Below, piece by piece: positions 24,972 to 33,133 of a DNA stretch of 64,000 nucleotides. The stretch is from Kineosporiaceae bacterium. Its GTDB lineage: Bacteria > Actinomycetota > Actinomycetes > Actinomycetales > Kineosporiaceae. Both the position numbers and the translations under genes were made by a program. Where the stretch lies: assembly GCA_016794595.1 (NCBI GenBank), contig JAEUJN010000050.1, positions 1 through 64,000 of the forward strand, read 5' to 3'. The first letter of the stretch is position 1. Each line of letters starts with the position of its first letter. The notes under the pieces were generated by a model. That model made no database searches. It saw only the letters and a program-made list of their open reading frames with translations, and was not told the origin of the DNA.

Positions 24972-25771
24972 TTCCCTTCGGGGGCGTCGGGGGCGAAGCG
25001 CACGGTGACGCTGCCGATGCCGGCGAACGTGGCGCTGAAGGTGTCGCCGGGGGTGACCGGAACCGAGGCGGTGATCGAGCCGGGCAGCACGACGTGGCCC
25101 GCCTCGAGGGTCACGCCGCGGGCGCCGAGGGTGTTGGCCAGCCAGGCCAGGGAGGTGATCGGCGAGCCGAGGACGGCGCCGCCGGCGCCGGTGCCCACGA
25201 CCTCACCGTTGCGGTACAGCACGCACCCGGAGCGGCGCAGGTCGACGTCCTGCACGCCCACCGGGGTGCTGCCCAGGACGACGCCACCGGAGGAGGCGTT
25301 GTCGGCGACGGTGTCGAAGAAGCTGATCTTCCAGTCCCGGATGCGCGAGTCGATCAGCTCCAGCGAGGGGAGCACGAAGTCGATCGCCGCGGCCGCCTCG
25401 GCCACGGTCACGCCGGGCCCGGTGAGCGGACGCCTCAACACGAAGGCGACCTCGGGCTCGATGCGCGGCTGCAGGAAGGTGCCCGCCGAGATGGTGGAGT
25501 TCTCGAGGTGGAACATGTCGTCCAGCAGGTGCCCGAAGTCGGGCTGGGTGACCTGCATCTGCCGCTGCATGGCGGCCGAGGTCAAGCCGACCTTGTGGCC
25601 CTTGATCGTGGCCCCGGCGGCCAGCCGGTGCTCGATCTGGATCAGCTGGATCGCATAGCTGTCCTCGAGCACCATCTCGGGGTTCGCATCGATCAGCGGG
25701 TCGATCGGCTTGCCGGTCTCGTAGGCCTCGAGCAGTGCTCGGGCAGCTCGGCTGCGCGCTTCGGCGTCCAC
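24968..25771 (-). CDS. dmpE: 2-keto-4-pentenoate hydratase
   Basis: A 267-residue hydratase. GTG 25769-25771 has GGAAGGAG seven bases upstream. [33 protein letters not shown] (metal-binding Glu pair) and [20 protein letters not shown] are typical of MhpD/DmpE enzymes, which hydrate 2-oxopent-4-enoate to 4-hydroxy-2-oxovalerate. First gene of the leftward dmpEFGHIC operon. Its 173-bp upstream gap holds a GTTCG-N7-GGAAC operator-like site and a GTCACCGGTGAC palindrome at 25788-25799. Confidence 0.9.
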   Translation of the reverse strand: MDAEARSRAARALLEAYETGKPIDPLIDANPEMVLEDSYAIQLIQIEHRLAAGATIKGHKVGLTSAAMQRQMQVTQPDFGHLLDDMFHLENSTISAGTFLQPRIEPEVAFVLRRPLTGPGVTVAEAAAAIDFVLPSLELIDSRIRDWKISFFDTVADNASSGGVVLGSTPVGVQDVDLRRSGCVLYRNGEVVGTGAGGAVLGSPITSLAWLANTLGARGVTLEAGHVVLPGSITASVPVTPGDTFSATFAGIGSVTVRFAPDAPEGK

Positions 25772-25832
25772 GCGGGTTCTCCTTCCGGTCACCGGTGACG
25801 CTAGGGCGTCCGGGGGTCTGGGTGGGGGTGGT

Positions 25833-25849
25833 GTTCGGCCCAGCGGAAC
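25833..25849. promoter_or_regulatory. IclR-type operator candidate upstream of dmpE
   Basis: GTTCG-N7-GGAAC, one mismatch from the perfect palindrome found at 27773 and 32966, 61 bp upstream of the dmpE start. It falls in the gap between iclR and the dmpE operon. See findings. Confidence 0.55.
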
Positions 25850-25944
25850 GCCCGGCCACGCAGGGTGTTCGGTGTCACAGCCGGGCGAGCCGCGGCGGGG
25901 GTCACGGCCGCCCGGAGGCGATCACCGCGCCGGCGGCCGAGCGG

Positions 25945-26823
25945 TCAGATCCCGAGCGATCGGGCGAGTCGACGGGCGGCCACGGTGACCAGTTGGGCCG
26001 AGCGACCGAGGTTGCCGGCGATCTGCTCGGTGGTGCCGACCAGCGAGATCGCAGCCCGCGCACGCCCACTGGAGTCCAACACGGGGGCGGCCACGGACGA
26101 GAAGCCGAGCATCGCCTCGCCGACGTTGGTGGCCACGCCCCGGCGCCGGATCTCGGCCCGGGCCTTGTCGAAGTCGGCCTCGGTGCGGATCGAGCAGTTC
26201 GTCAGGGCCGGGAAGCCGGCCTCCTTGCGGGCACGGGCCGCCTCCGGGTCGAAGGCGGTGATCACCTTGCCGGAGCTGGTGCAGTGCGAGGGCAGCCGGC
26301 GGGAGACCGCCGTCATCGGGGGCATTCCCCGCAGCGGCTCGAGCCGCTCGATGTAGATGATGTTGCTACCGTCGGCCACGCCCAGGTGCACGGTGCAGCC
26401 CGTGAGCTGACGCAGCTCCTCCAGCAGGGGGATAGCGGTGCGGCGCAGGCGCATCCGGTCACCGGCCAGTTGACCCAACTCGAACAGGTGCAGGCCGAGC
26501 CGGTAGTGACCGGTCTCCGGGTTCTTGTCGGTCAGGCCTCGGGCGCTCAGGGAGGTGAGCAGGCGATGGGCCGTGCTCTTGGCCACCCCGAGCCGGCGCG
26601 CGATGTCACTGACCCCCAGCTCCTCGGCGTCCAGGAAGCAGTCGAGCACGTCGAGGGCCGAGGTGACGGACTTGACCCCGCCGACCGTGGACTCCTCCGC
26701 AGCGCGGCGCCGGACGGTACTGACGGGCACCGGAGCGGACACGGTGGCCGTGGGCGGGGCGGTGACGAGGGTCAGGCTGCGCTGGCGCGGTGCGGTGGTG
26801 GCAGAGCGGGCCATGGTGGACAT
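25945..26823 (-). CDS. IclR family transcriptional regulator
   Basis: A 292-residue IclR regulator. ATG 26823 has GGAGGAG upstream; two later ATG codons are less well placed. An Ala/Thr/Pro-rich tail of ~45 residues precedes the winged-helix domain (SALDVLDCFLDAEELGVSDI, KSTAHRLLTSL); the C-terminal effector domain contains GCTVHLGVADGSNIIYIERL and SRRLPSHCTSSGKVI. Such regulators control aromatic catabolism in actinobacteria, binding palindromes in target promoters. It lies directly upstream of the dmpE operon and is divergent from a second IclR gene, so it is a likely controller of the region. Confidence 0.9.
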   Translation of the reverse strand: MSTMARSATTAPRQRSLTLVTAPPTATVSAPVPVSTVRRRAAEESTVGGVKSVTSALDVLDCFLDAEELGVSDIARRLGVAKSTAHRLLTSLSARGLTDKNPETGHYRLGLHLFELGQLAGDRMRLRRTAIPLLEELRQLTGCTVHLGVADGSNIIYIERLEPLRGMPPMTAVSRRLPSHCTSSGKVITAFDPEAARARKEAGFPALTNCSIRTEADFDKARAEIRRRGVATNVGEAMLGFSSVAAPVLDSSGRARAAISLVGTTEQIAGNLGRSAQLVTVAARRLARSLGI

Positions 26824-26872
26824 CGGCGGAGCTCCTCCCAACTCGTGGCGACGGTGCCACGTGAGGTGTGTC

Positions 26873-26886
26873 ACTGACTAGACAGT
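26873..26886. promoter_or_regulatory. Palindrome in divergent iclR-iclR gap
   Basis: ACTGACTAGACAGT is symmetrical except at two positions (ACTG-n-CTAG-n-CAGT). It lies 50 bp upstream of one iclR start and 14-20 bp from the other. It differs from the GTTCC-N7-GGAAC class and may be an autoregulatory site. Confidence 0.4.
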
Positions 26887-26899
26887 CGCCCCTGGCCCG

Positions 26900-27703
26900 G
26901 TGACCATGCAACCCATGTGTCCCACTGAGCGGAACGATGCGGCCTCCGACGCATCCTCGCCCACCTCGTTGCTCGAACGGGCGTCTCTTGTTCTCGGGTG
27001 TTTCGACGCAGAGCATGCCGAGATCGGCATCTCGGACATCGCCCGCCGGTCGGGCCTGGCGAAGTCGACCACGCACCGCCTGGCGGCGGAGCTGATCCGG
27101 CTGGGGCTGCTCGAGCAGGGCGAGGGCGGGGGCGTCCGGCTGGGGCTGCGGTTGTTCGAGCTGGGCCAGCTGGTCCCGCGGCGGCATGCCCTGCACGAGG
27201 CGGCCCGCCCGTTCATGGAGGACCTGCGCGAGGCGACCGGCAACAACGTCCACCTGGCCGTCCTGGACGGGATCGAGGTGGTCTACGTCGAGATCCTGTG
27301 GGCCCGCGACGTCCAGCCCCTGCCCTCACGGGTCGGGGGGCGGCTGCCCGCGCACGCCACCGGGGTGGGCAAGGCCATGCTCGCCTTCAGCTCCCCCGAG
27401 GTGGTGCGGGCCCGGATCGAGGCCGGGCTGGCGCGGCGGACCGCATACACGATCATCATGCCCGGCGCGCTGACCCGGGAACTGGCCGCTATCAGGGCGA
27501 GCGGGATCTCCTACGACCGGCAAGAGTCGGCCATGGGGGTGGTGTGTGCCGCCTGCCCGGTCTTCGGAGTGGACGGCGCCGTGGTCGCCGCGTTGTCGGT
27601 CACCGGACGTGCCGAGCGCCTGGACATCGAGCGGATGGCCCCCGCCGTCCGGACCGCGGCTCTGGCCCTGTCCCGGAGCCTGGGCGCACCCACCCCGACC
27701 TGA
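26900..27703 (+). CDS. IclR family transcriptional regulator
   Basis: A 267-residue IclR regulator, only distantly similar to its divergent neighbour. Wing-helix blocks are ERASLVLGCFDAEHAEIGIS and KSTTHRLAAELIRLGLLEQG; the effector domain has NNVHLAVLDGIEVVYVEI, GRLPAHATGVGKAMLAF and a C-terminal ALSVTGRAERLD. GTG 26900, ATG 26906 and ATG 26915 are all possible starts, with no clear ribosome site, so the mRNA may be leaderless. A GTCCC-N7-GGAAC sequence at 26919-26935 overlaps its first codons and could give autoregulation. It points toward the phenol hydroxylase operon. Confidence 0.9.
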   Translation: MTMQPMCPTERNDAASDASSPTSLLERASLVLGCFDAEHAEIGISDIARRSGLAKSTTHRLAAELIRLGLLEQGEGGGVRLGLRLFELGQLVPRRHALHEAARPFMEDLREATGNNVHLAVLDGIEVVYVEILWARDVQPLPSRVGGRLPAHATGVGKAMLAFSSPEVVRARIEAGLARRTAYTIIMPGALTRELAAIRASGISYDRQESAMGVVCAACPVFGVDGAVVAALSVTGRAERLDIERMAPAVRTAALALSRSLGAPTPT

Positions 27704-27772
27704 CCAGACGTGACCTGGCCCGGACCCGACCTGACCGGTTCGGGCCCTCTGAGCTGCCCGGATTCGGGTGCC

Positions 27773-27789
27773 GTTCCGTGAAGAGGAAC
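27773..27789. promoter_or_regulatory. IclR-type operator candidate upstream of hydroxylase operon
   Basis: A perfect-arm palindrome GTTCC-GTGAAGA-GGAAC, 71 bp upstream of the first gene of the phenol hydroxylase operon. It shares 14 of 17 bases with the site at 32966. Confidence 0.65.
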
Positions 27790-27860
27790 AACCGGCCCCG
27801 CCCGCGGGCGGCTGGCTCACCGTGGCCTGGGCGCGATGACGCGCCACTGGAGGGAGTGCG

Positions 27861-28298
27861 ATGACGCCGTTCATGATGCGTGTTGCCGAACTCATCGGCG
27901 CCGAGGTCGAGGATGTCGATCTCGACCAGCCCCTGATGTACAAGACGCGACTGTCCAGCCCGGTGCTGGCCAGCGTCGGCGCCGACAAACACGTGGCGAT
28001 TCGTGCGCTGGGTGAGCAGCTGGTCTGCGAGGCCAACGCAGTGCTGGCCGATTCCGAGGACCAGCTGGGCCTGTTCGACGAGGCCACGGACGCCGAGCTG
28101 GCGTTCACGGTCACCTACCGGCAGCGCGCCGTCCGGTTCTCGACCCGGTTCGAGGACGGCAAGGCGTTCGCCCAACTGGTCGGGGACGGCGTGGACGCCG
28201 GTCCGCCCCGCGAGCTGGACGGCGCCGAGGCCGTGGCCGATCTGCTCGTGCTGCTGCTGGTCTCGGCCGGCCTGCCCCACCACTCGGTCGACGCCTGA
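27861..28298 (+). CDS. Unrecognised protein in the dmpK position
   Basis: A 145-residue acidic protein heading the phenol hydroxylase operon; ATG 27861 follows GGAGGGAG. In Pseudomonas this place is held by DmpK, an ~90-residue assembly factor, but no clear similarity is visible here: the sequence runs MRVAELIGAEVEDVDLDQPL, LGEQLVCEANAVL, ELAFTVTYRQRAVRFSTRF and ends in a leucine-rich helix (AVADLLVLLLVSAGLP). It has no signal peptide, and the short C-terminal hydrophobic run is probably a packed helix. It might do the DmpK job (iron loading or assembly of the oxygenase) by a different fold. A 147-bp gap separates it from dmpL. Confidence 0.7.
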   Translation: MTPFMMRVAELIGAEVEDVDLDQPLMYKTRLSSPVLASVGADKHVAIRALGEQLVCEANAVLADSEDQLGLFDEATDAELAFTVTYRQRAVRFSTRFEDGKAFAQLVGDGVDAGPPRELDGAEAVADLLVLLLVSAGLPHHSVDA

Positions 28299-28445
28299 GC
28301 CGGCCGAGGGACGAACAAGAACCACCGAGAGCCACCGAAGTATCACCCGAGAAGTAGTGCCCCACCTCACCGACGCACGATGCGACCCCGGCCGAACCGG
28401 CGAACTCGCAGCACAGCGCATCACACCCCGACAGGAGGGCCCGAC

Positions 28446-29447
28446 GTGCAGTACGAGCTACGCACCCAGGTCATCGAGGCCAAGCGCAAGACCTTCACCA
28501 ACCTCACCGCTCGGTTCGGTGACCGGCCGGCCTCGCGCTACGAGGAAGGCTCGATCGACATCCAGGCGGTGACGAACTTCCACTACCGCCCGCTGTGGGA
28601 CCCCGAGCACGAGCTCTACGACCCGACCTACTCGGCCCTGCGGCTGACCGACCCGTACTCGTTCACCGACCCGCGCCAGCTCTACTACTACCCGTACGTC
28701 ACGGCGCGCTCGCACCTGCACGAGGCCTTCGCCTCCACGCTGTCCTACCTCGAGAGCCGCTCCCTGATGGAGAAGCTGCCGGAGGGGTGGAAGGCGGCGC
28801 TGGCGCAGGCCGTGATCCCGATGCGGCACTATGAGGCCGGCGCGCAGATGATCTCCGCCGACGGCTGCCGGTTCGCCTACGGCACCACGATCGAGCAGTG
28901 CCTGTCCTACGCGTCCTTCGACCGGATCGGCACCGCCCAGCTGCTGAGCAAGGCCGGCATCACCCTGGACGGCGGGACCGACAGCCTGCTCGGTGCGGCC
29001 AAGACCCACTGGCTGGAGAACGCCGACCTGCAGCCGCTGCGCCGCTACGTCGAGCAGTTGCTGATCGAGAAGGACTGGGCGGTGGCCCACGTCGGGCTCG
29101 ACCTGGTCGACCAGATGCTCTACGGGCTGCTCTACGCCCACCTCGACGAGGCGGCCCTGCTCGGTGGTGCGGGCGGCTACTCGCTGATCGCCCAGCACCT
29201 GTCGGGATGGTTCGCCGACCACCGCCGCTGGGTGGACGCGCTGTACAAGGCCTGGCTGGCGGATGCGGAGCACGGCGAGTCCAACCGGGCCGCGCTCGCC
29301 GGTGCGGTGGCCCGGCTGCTGCCCGGGGCCACCGACGCGGTTGCCGGGGTCGCCCGGATCATCGACGGCCACCTCTCGGTGGGCGCCGAGGACTACGTCA
29401 CTGCTCGTTCTGCCGGGCTCGCCGGCCTGTTCGCCAAGGAGTCCTGA
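28446..29447 (+). CDS. dmpL: Phenol hydroxylase beta subunit
   Basis: A 333-residue beta subunit of the multicomponent diiron hydroxylase (toluene/phenol monooxygenase class). GTG 28446 is preceded by AGGAGG. VQYELRTQVIEAKRKTFTNL, YEEGSIDIQAVTNFHYRPLW and RHYEAGAQMISADGCRFAYG are typical of DmpL/TouE-type subunits, which share the ferritin-like fold of the alpha subunit without its iron ligands. Forms (alpha-beta-gamma)2 with the products at 29759 and 31313. It is 5 bp upstream of dmpM. Confidence 0.9.
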   Translation: MQYELRTQVIEAKRKTFTNLTARFGDRPASRYEEGSIDIQAVTNFHYRPLWDPEHELYDPTYSALRLTDPYSFTDPRQLYYYPYVTARSHLHEAFASTLSYLESRSLMEKLPEGWKAALAQAVIPMRHYEAGAQMISADGCRFAYGTTIEQCLSYASFDRIGTAQLLSKAGITLDGGTDSLLGAAKTHWLENADLQPLRRYVEQLLIEKDWAVAHVGLDLVDQMLYGLLYAHLDEAALLGGAGGYSLIAQHLSGWFADHRRWVDALYKAWLADAEHGESNRAALAGAVARLLPGATDAVAGVARIIDGHLSVGAEDYVTARSAGLAGLFAKES

Positions 29448-29452
29448 CCGCC

Positions 29453-29743
29453 ATGAGCCAGACAACGAGCACCCGGCCCGTCGGGGTGGACCTGCAGGAG
29501 AGCGAGGACAGCCGCGCCGTGGTCGAGGCCATCGAGGCCGACAACCCCGAGTGTGCCGTCCAGCACTTCCCCGGCCTGGTCCGGATCACCTCGCCGCAGA
29601 AGCTGCGGATCACCCGCGAGAGTGTCGAGGAGCGCCTCGGCCGCGAGTGGGAGACGCACGAGTTCCAGCTCGCGATCGTGTCCTACTTCGGGCACATCAA
29701 GGAATGGGACGACGACGAGATCATCATCGCCTGGGACCACTGA
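29453..29743 (+). CDS. dmpM: Phenol hydroxylase regulatory (effector) protein
   Basis: A 96-residue MmoB/DmpM family effector. GVDLQESEDSRAVVEAIEAD, HFPGLVRITSPQKLRI and the acidic end GHIKEWDDDEIIIAWDH are characteristic. It binds the hydroxylase and is needed for efficient coupling of electron transfer to oxygen activation. It has no cofactor. Gene order L-M-N matches the Pseudomonas dmp operon. Confidence 0.92.
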   Translation: MSQTTSTRPVGVDLQESEDSRAVVEAIEADNPECAVQHFPGLVRITSPQKLRITRESVEERLGREWETHEFQLAIVSYFGHIKEWDDDEIIIAWDH

Positions 29744-29758
29744 GGAGACGACGACGCC

Positions 29759-31294
29759 ATGGCCGCACCTCGCAAGCTCTCGATGAAGCAGCGGTACGCC
29801 GCGCTCACCCATGACCTCGACTGGGACTTCTCGTACGTGGACAACGCCGAGGCGTACCCGTACACCACCTTCGAGGGCATCAAGATCCACGACTGGTCGA
29901 AGTGGGAGGACCCCTTCCGCCTGACCGTGGACGCCTACATGAAGTACCAGGCGGAGAAGGACAAGCGGCTCTACGCCGTCCTGGACTCCTTCGCCCAGGG
30001 TCAGGGGCACCTGTCCCTGGCGGACGCCAAGTACCTCAACGCGATGAAGCTGTTCCTGCAGGGCGTGACCCCGCTGGAGTACCAGGCGCACCGCAACTTC
30101 TCGTTCCTCGCCCGGCACCTGAACGGCCCCGGCCCGCGGTTCGCCGCCCTGTGCCAGAGCCAGGACGAGTTGCGCCACGCGCAGACCGAGATCCACACCC
30201 TGTCGAACTACAACAAGTTCTACGGCGGGTTCCACTCCTGGCACCACCAGCACGACCGGGTCTGGTACCTGTCGGTGCCGAAGTCGTTCTTCGACGACGC
30301 GGTCTCGGCCGGCCCGTTCGAGTTCATGATCGCCATCGGGTTCAGCTTCGAGTACCTGCTGACCAACCTGCTGTTCGTGCCGTTCATGTCCGGCGCCTCG
30401 TTCAACGGCGACCTGCCGACCATGACCTTCGGGTTCTCGGCGCAGAGCGATGAGTCCCGGCACATGACGTTCGGGCTGGAGGCGATCAAGTTCCTGCTCG
30501 AGCAGGACCCGGACAACGTGCCGATCGTGCAGGAGTGGATCGACAAGTGGTTCTGGCGCGGGTACCGGCTGCTCGCCCTGGTCAGCCAGATGCTCGACTA
30601 CATGCTGCCGCGCAAGGTGATGAGCTGGAAGGAGGCCTTCGAGCTGTACTTCGAGCAGCAGATGCTCGGTGGCCTGTTCAAGGACCTGGAGTACTACGGG
30701 ATCCGTCCCCCCAAGCACGTGCAGCACGCGATCGACGAGAAGGAGATCCTCTCTCACCAGGTGTACTGGACCCTGTACCAGTTCAGTTTCGCCGCGGCGT
30801 TCAACACCACCACGCCGGACTCCGAGCACCTGCAGTGGCTGGCCGAGCAGTACCCGGACACCTTCGACACTCTCTACAAGCCGTTGTGGGACAAGGCTTC
30901 TCGCATGGTCGAGGGTGGTGGACGGCACTTCGCTCGGGCGCTGCCCCAGCTGTGCCAGACCTGCCAGATCCCGATGCTGTTCACCGAACCGGGTGACCCG
31001 ACGACGATCTGCCAGCGGCACTCGATCTACGAGGGCGAGCGGTTCGACTTCTGCTCCGACGGCTGCAAGTGGATCTTCGACCGGGAGCCGGAGAAGTACG
31101 TGCAGGCCTGGTTGCCGGTGCACCAGATCTACATGGGCAACTGCGGCGGCCCGACCGTGCCCGACGTGCTGGCCTGGTACGGGCTCCAGCCCGGGGACAA
31201 CGGCGAGTACGCCGGGTCGCAGGAGGCCCTGGACTGGGCCGCCTGGCACACGACGTCCCATGCCCCTGCCCCGACCCCCGTCGCCGGCAACTGA
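29759..31294 (+). CDS. dmpN: Phenol hydroxylase alpha (diiron) subunit
   Basis: A 511-residue catalytic subunit that inserts one oxygen atom into phenol or methylphenols to give catechols. The carboxylate-bridged diiron ligands can all be placed: Glu107 (PLEYQAH), Glu137 and His140 (QDELRH), Glu198 (GFSFEYL), Glu232 and His235 (SDESRH); the first three have the DmpN numbering. The C-terminal YHS-like region has cysteines in CQTCQIP and FDFCSDGC, a probable zinc site. It sits between the effector and gamma subunit genes with short gaps. Confidence 0.95.
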   Translation: MAAPRKLSMKQRYAALTHDLDWDFSYVDNAEAYPYTTFEGIKIHDWSKWEDPFRLTVDAYMKYQAEKDKRLYAVLDSFAQGQGHLSLADAKYLNAMKLFLQGVTPLEYQAHRNFSFLARHLNGPGPRFAALCQSQDELRHAQTEIHTLSNYNKFYGGFHSWHHQHDRVWYLSVPKSFFDDAVSAGPFEFMIAIGFSFEYLLTNLLFVPFMSGASFNGDLPTMTFGFSAQSDESRHMTFGLEAIKFLLEQDPDNVPIVQEWIDKWFWRGYRLLALVSQMLDYMLPRKVMSWKEAFELYFEQQMLGGLFKDLEYYGIRPPKHVQHAIDEKEILSHQVYWTLYQFSFAAAFNTTTPDSEHLQWLAEQYPDTFDTLYKPLWDKASRMVEGGGRHFARALPQLCQTCQIPMLFTEPGDPTTICQRHSIYEGERFDFCSDGCKWIFDREPEKYVQAWLPVHQIYMGNCGGPTVPDVLAWYGLQPGDNGEYAGSQEALDWAAWHTTSHAPAPTPVAGN

Positions 31295-31312
31295 CCGAGA
31301 GGAGACACCGAG

Positions 31313-31639
31313 ATGGCAGTCCGAGCGATCGGGGAGTACAAGTTCCCCTCGAGCTCACGGCAGGAGCTGTACGGCGACGACCAGCTGGTGCACGTGTACT
31401 GGAAGCACAACATGTTCATCTGCGCCCCCTCGTGCTTCCGGGTGCCCAAGGCCATGCCCTGGTCGGCGTTCCTGTCCGAGGTCGTCTACCCCGTCTGGGG
31501 CCAGGACCCCGACTTCGACCCCGCCACGGCGCAGTTCGCGTGGGAGGTCGACGACGCCTCGATCAGTCCCTCCGGTGACCAGTCGCTGGAGAGCCTGGGG
31601 ATCGGCCACAAGAGCCTGATCGTGGCCAACGCCGCCTGA
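31313..31639 (+). CDS. dmpO: Phenol hydroxylase gamma subunit
   Basis: A 108-residue DmpO-type subunit: MAVRAIGEYKFPSSSRQEL, VHVYWKHNMFICAPSCFRVP and PVWGQDPDFDPATAQF are typical. GAGGAGA lies upstream of ATG 31313. It completes the hydroxylase core. Two strong hairpins follow before the reductase gene. Confidence 0.9.
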   Translation: MAVRAIGEYKFPSSSRQELYGDDQLVHVYWKHNMFICAPSCFRVPKAMPWSAFLSEVVYPVWGQDPDFDPATAQFAWEVDDASISPSGDQSLESLGIGHKSLIVANAA

Positions 31640-31650
31640 CGCACCACCCG

Positions 31651-31703
31651 CGTGATCAGGCAGTTCCGCGGGGCCTGCCGGCCCGCGGACCTGCCTGATC
31701 ACG
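31651..31703. promoter_or_regulatory. 22-bp-arm hairpin after dmpO
   Basis: Arms 31651-31672 and 31682-31703 pair at 21 of 22 positions around a 9-base loop; the outer ends are CGTGATCA/TGATCACG. It begins 11 bases after the dmpO stop. There is no T-run, so it could be a partial terminator, an RNA-processing block or a DNA cruciform. Confidence 0.8.
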
Positions 31704-31717
31704 CGTGACCCACCTCC

Positions 31718-31761
31718 CCGTGATCGTGCACTGTCGACGAGTCGACAGTGCACGATCACGG
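31718..31761. promoter_or_regulatory. 21-bp perfect palindrome before dmpP
   Basis: Arms 31718-31738 and 31741-31761 are perfectly complementary with a 2-base spacer. The ends are CCGTGATC/GATCACGG, as in the hairpins at 31651 and 34518, but the inner stem differs. It ends 24 bases before the dmpP GTG. It may lower dmpP expression relative to dmpLMNO, or be a protein-binding site. Confidence 0.8.
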
Positions 31762-31785
31762 GCCGAACGTAGGGGCGAGAACCTC

Positions 31786-32898
31786 GTGACCGAGACCTAC
31801 CAGATCACCGTCGACCCGATCGGCGCCGAGATCACCTGCCGCGAGGACCAGACCATCCTGGACGCCTGCCTGCGCGCCGGGGTCTGGGTTCCGCACTCGT
31901 GCACTCACGGCACCTGCGGCACCTGCAAGGTCGAGGTGCTCGACGGCGAGGTCGACCACGGGGCGTCGTCCGCCTTCGCCCTGATGGACATCGAGCGTGA
32001 CGAGGGGAAGACGTTGCTGTGCTGCGCGACCCCGCGCAGTGACGTCGTCCTCGAGGCCGACATCGATGCCGACGACGAGGCGCCCTCGCACGCCGTCGAG
32101 GACTACGCAGGCACGATCGTGGCCCTCGAGGACGTGGCGGTCGACACGCGCCGGGTGATCGTCGAACTCGATCGCGACATGACCTTCGACGCCGGGCAGT
32201 ACATGGCCTGGCAGATCCCGGCCACCCGCGCCGGTGGGGCCTCGGGGGTCACCCGCACCTACTCCATGGCCAACCCGCCCTCGCAGGGACGCCGGCTCGA
32301 GTTCCAGATCCGCCGCACGCCCGGGGGAGTCTGCAGTGACGGCTGGGTGTTCAGGGATCTGGCTGTGGGAGAACAGGTTTCGCTGGCCGGCCCGTATGGC
32401 CGGTTCACGGTGAGGATGCGCCGTACCGAGCCCGCCGTGATGATCGCCGGGGGTACGGGGCTGGCACCGATCGCCTCCATGATCAAGCGCGTCCTGCAGG
32501 ACGAGACGCAGGCCGACCGGCCCGGACCGTCGAGGATCCTGCTCTACCAGGGCGCACGGACCCGGGCGGCGCTGTACGACGTCGAGTTGTTCCGCGACCT
32601 GGCCACCCGGCACCCGGACCGCTTCGTCTACCGGCCGTGCCTGTCCGAGGAAGAGGTCACCCCCGAGCTCGAGGCCCAGGGGTACGCCGCCGGCCTGGTC
32701 ACCGACGTGGTCGCCGCGGACAACGCGAGCCTGGCCGGCCACGTGGCCTATCTGTGCGGCCCGCCGGCGATGGTCGAGGCCGCGATGAAGACCCTGATGT
32801 CGCGCCGGCTCTTCCCGCGGGACATCAGCCGGGAGGAGTTCCTGGACGAGAGCAACCGGCACTCCGGTGGCCTGCGCTCGCCGCTGATCAAGCGCTGA
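31786..32898 (+). CDS. dmpP: Phenol hydroxylase reductase
   Basis: A 370-residue iron-sulfur flavoprotein passing electrons from NAD(P)H to the diiron hydroxylase. The N-terminal plant-type ferredoxin domain has HSCTHGTCGTCKV (C-x4-C-x2-C) and a fourth Cys in TLLCCATP; the FAD domain has RTYSMANPPS; the NAD domain has GGTGLAPIASMIK and ends LSRREFLDES-like. GTG 31786 is chosen because the ferredoxin fold begins at once after it. Last gene of the operon, but separated from dmpO by 146 bp with two palindromes. Confidence 0.93.
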   Translation: MTETYQITVDPIGAEITCREDQTILDACLRAGVWVPHSCTHGTCGTCKVEVLDGEVDHGASSAFALMDIERDEGKTLLCCATPRSDVVLEADIDADDEAPSHAVEDYAGTIVALEDVAVDTRRVIVELDRDMTFDAGQYMAWQIPATRAGGASGVTRTYSMANPPSQGRRLEFQIRRTPGGVCSDGWVFRDLAVGEQVSLAGPYGRFTVRMRRTEPAVMIAGGTGLAPIASMIKRVLQDETQADRPGPSRILLYQGARTRAALYDVELFRDLATRHPDRFVYRPCLSEEEVTPELEAQGYAAGLVTDVVAADNASLAGHVAYLCGPPAMVEAAMKTLMSRRLFPRDISREEFLDESNRHSGGLRSPLIKR

Positions 32899-32957
32899 GC
32901 CGGCGGGCCCGGCGGGCTCGTCGTCCGGCCGGTTCTGATCGAGGGGGTCGTCCGGCG

Positions 32958-32990
32958 CGGGAGACGTTCCGTGACACGGAACGTCTCCCG
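32958..32990. promoter_or_regulatory. Operator-like perfect palindrome upstream of dmpB
   Basis: A 33-bp palindrome with 16-bp perfect arms around one central base; its core at 32966-32982 is GTTCC-GTGACAC-GGAAC. It lies 144 bp upstream of dmpB and 59 bp after the dmpP stop. It is the strongest member of the site family also found at 25833, 27773 and 36107. Confidence 0.7.
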
Positions 32991-33133
32991 GGACCTGGCG
33001 GCGCCTGACAGACCGTTGACCCAGGCACGTGTGACAGCCCATGGCCAACGAGTCGGGAGAGCCGGCGATCCCGGAACGACCCGGCGTCCGCGGTCGCTGC
33101 GTGCCGCGTCCACCATCGACAAGGAGCACCCTC

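Noticed and set aside
22779-25658. 959-codon open frame on the plus strand
   Set aside because: It is antisense to the dmpH-G-F-E genes; composition is His/Gly/Arg/Asp-rich as expected from the complement of GC-rich genes, with no domain.
27861-28298. Calling this gene dmpK
   Set aside because: Only position supports it; length and sequence do not resemble DmpK.
31718-31761. Perfect palindrome as a phage attachment site
   Set aside because: No integrase, second copy or element boundary is near; a regulatory or repeat role is more likely.
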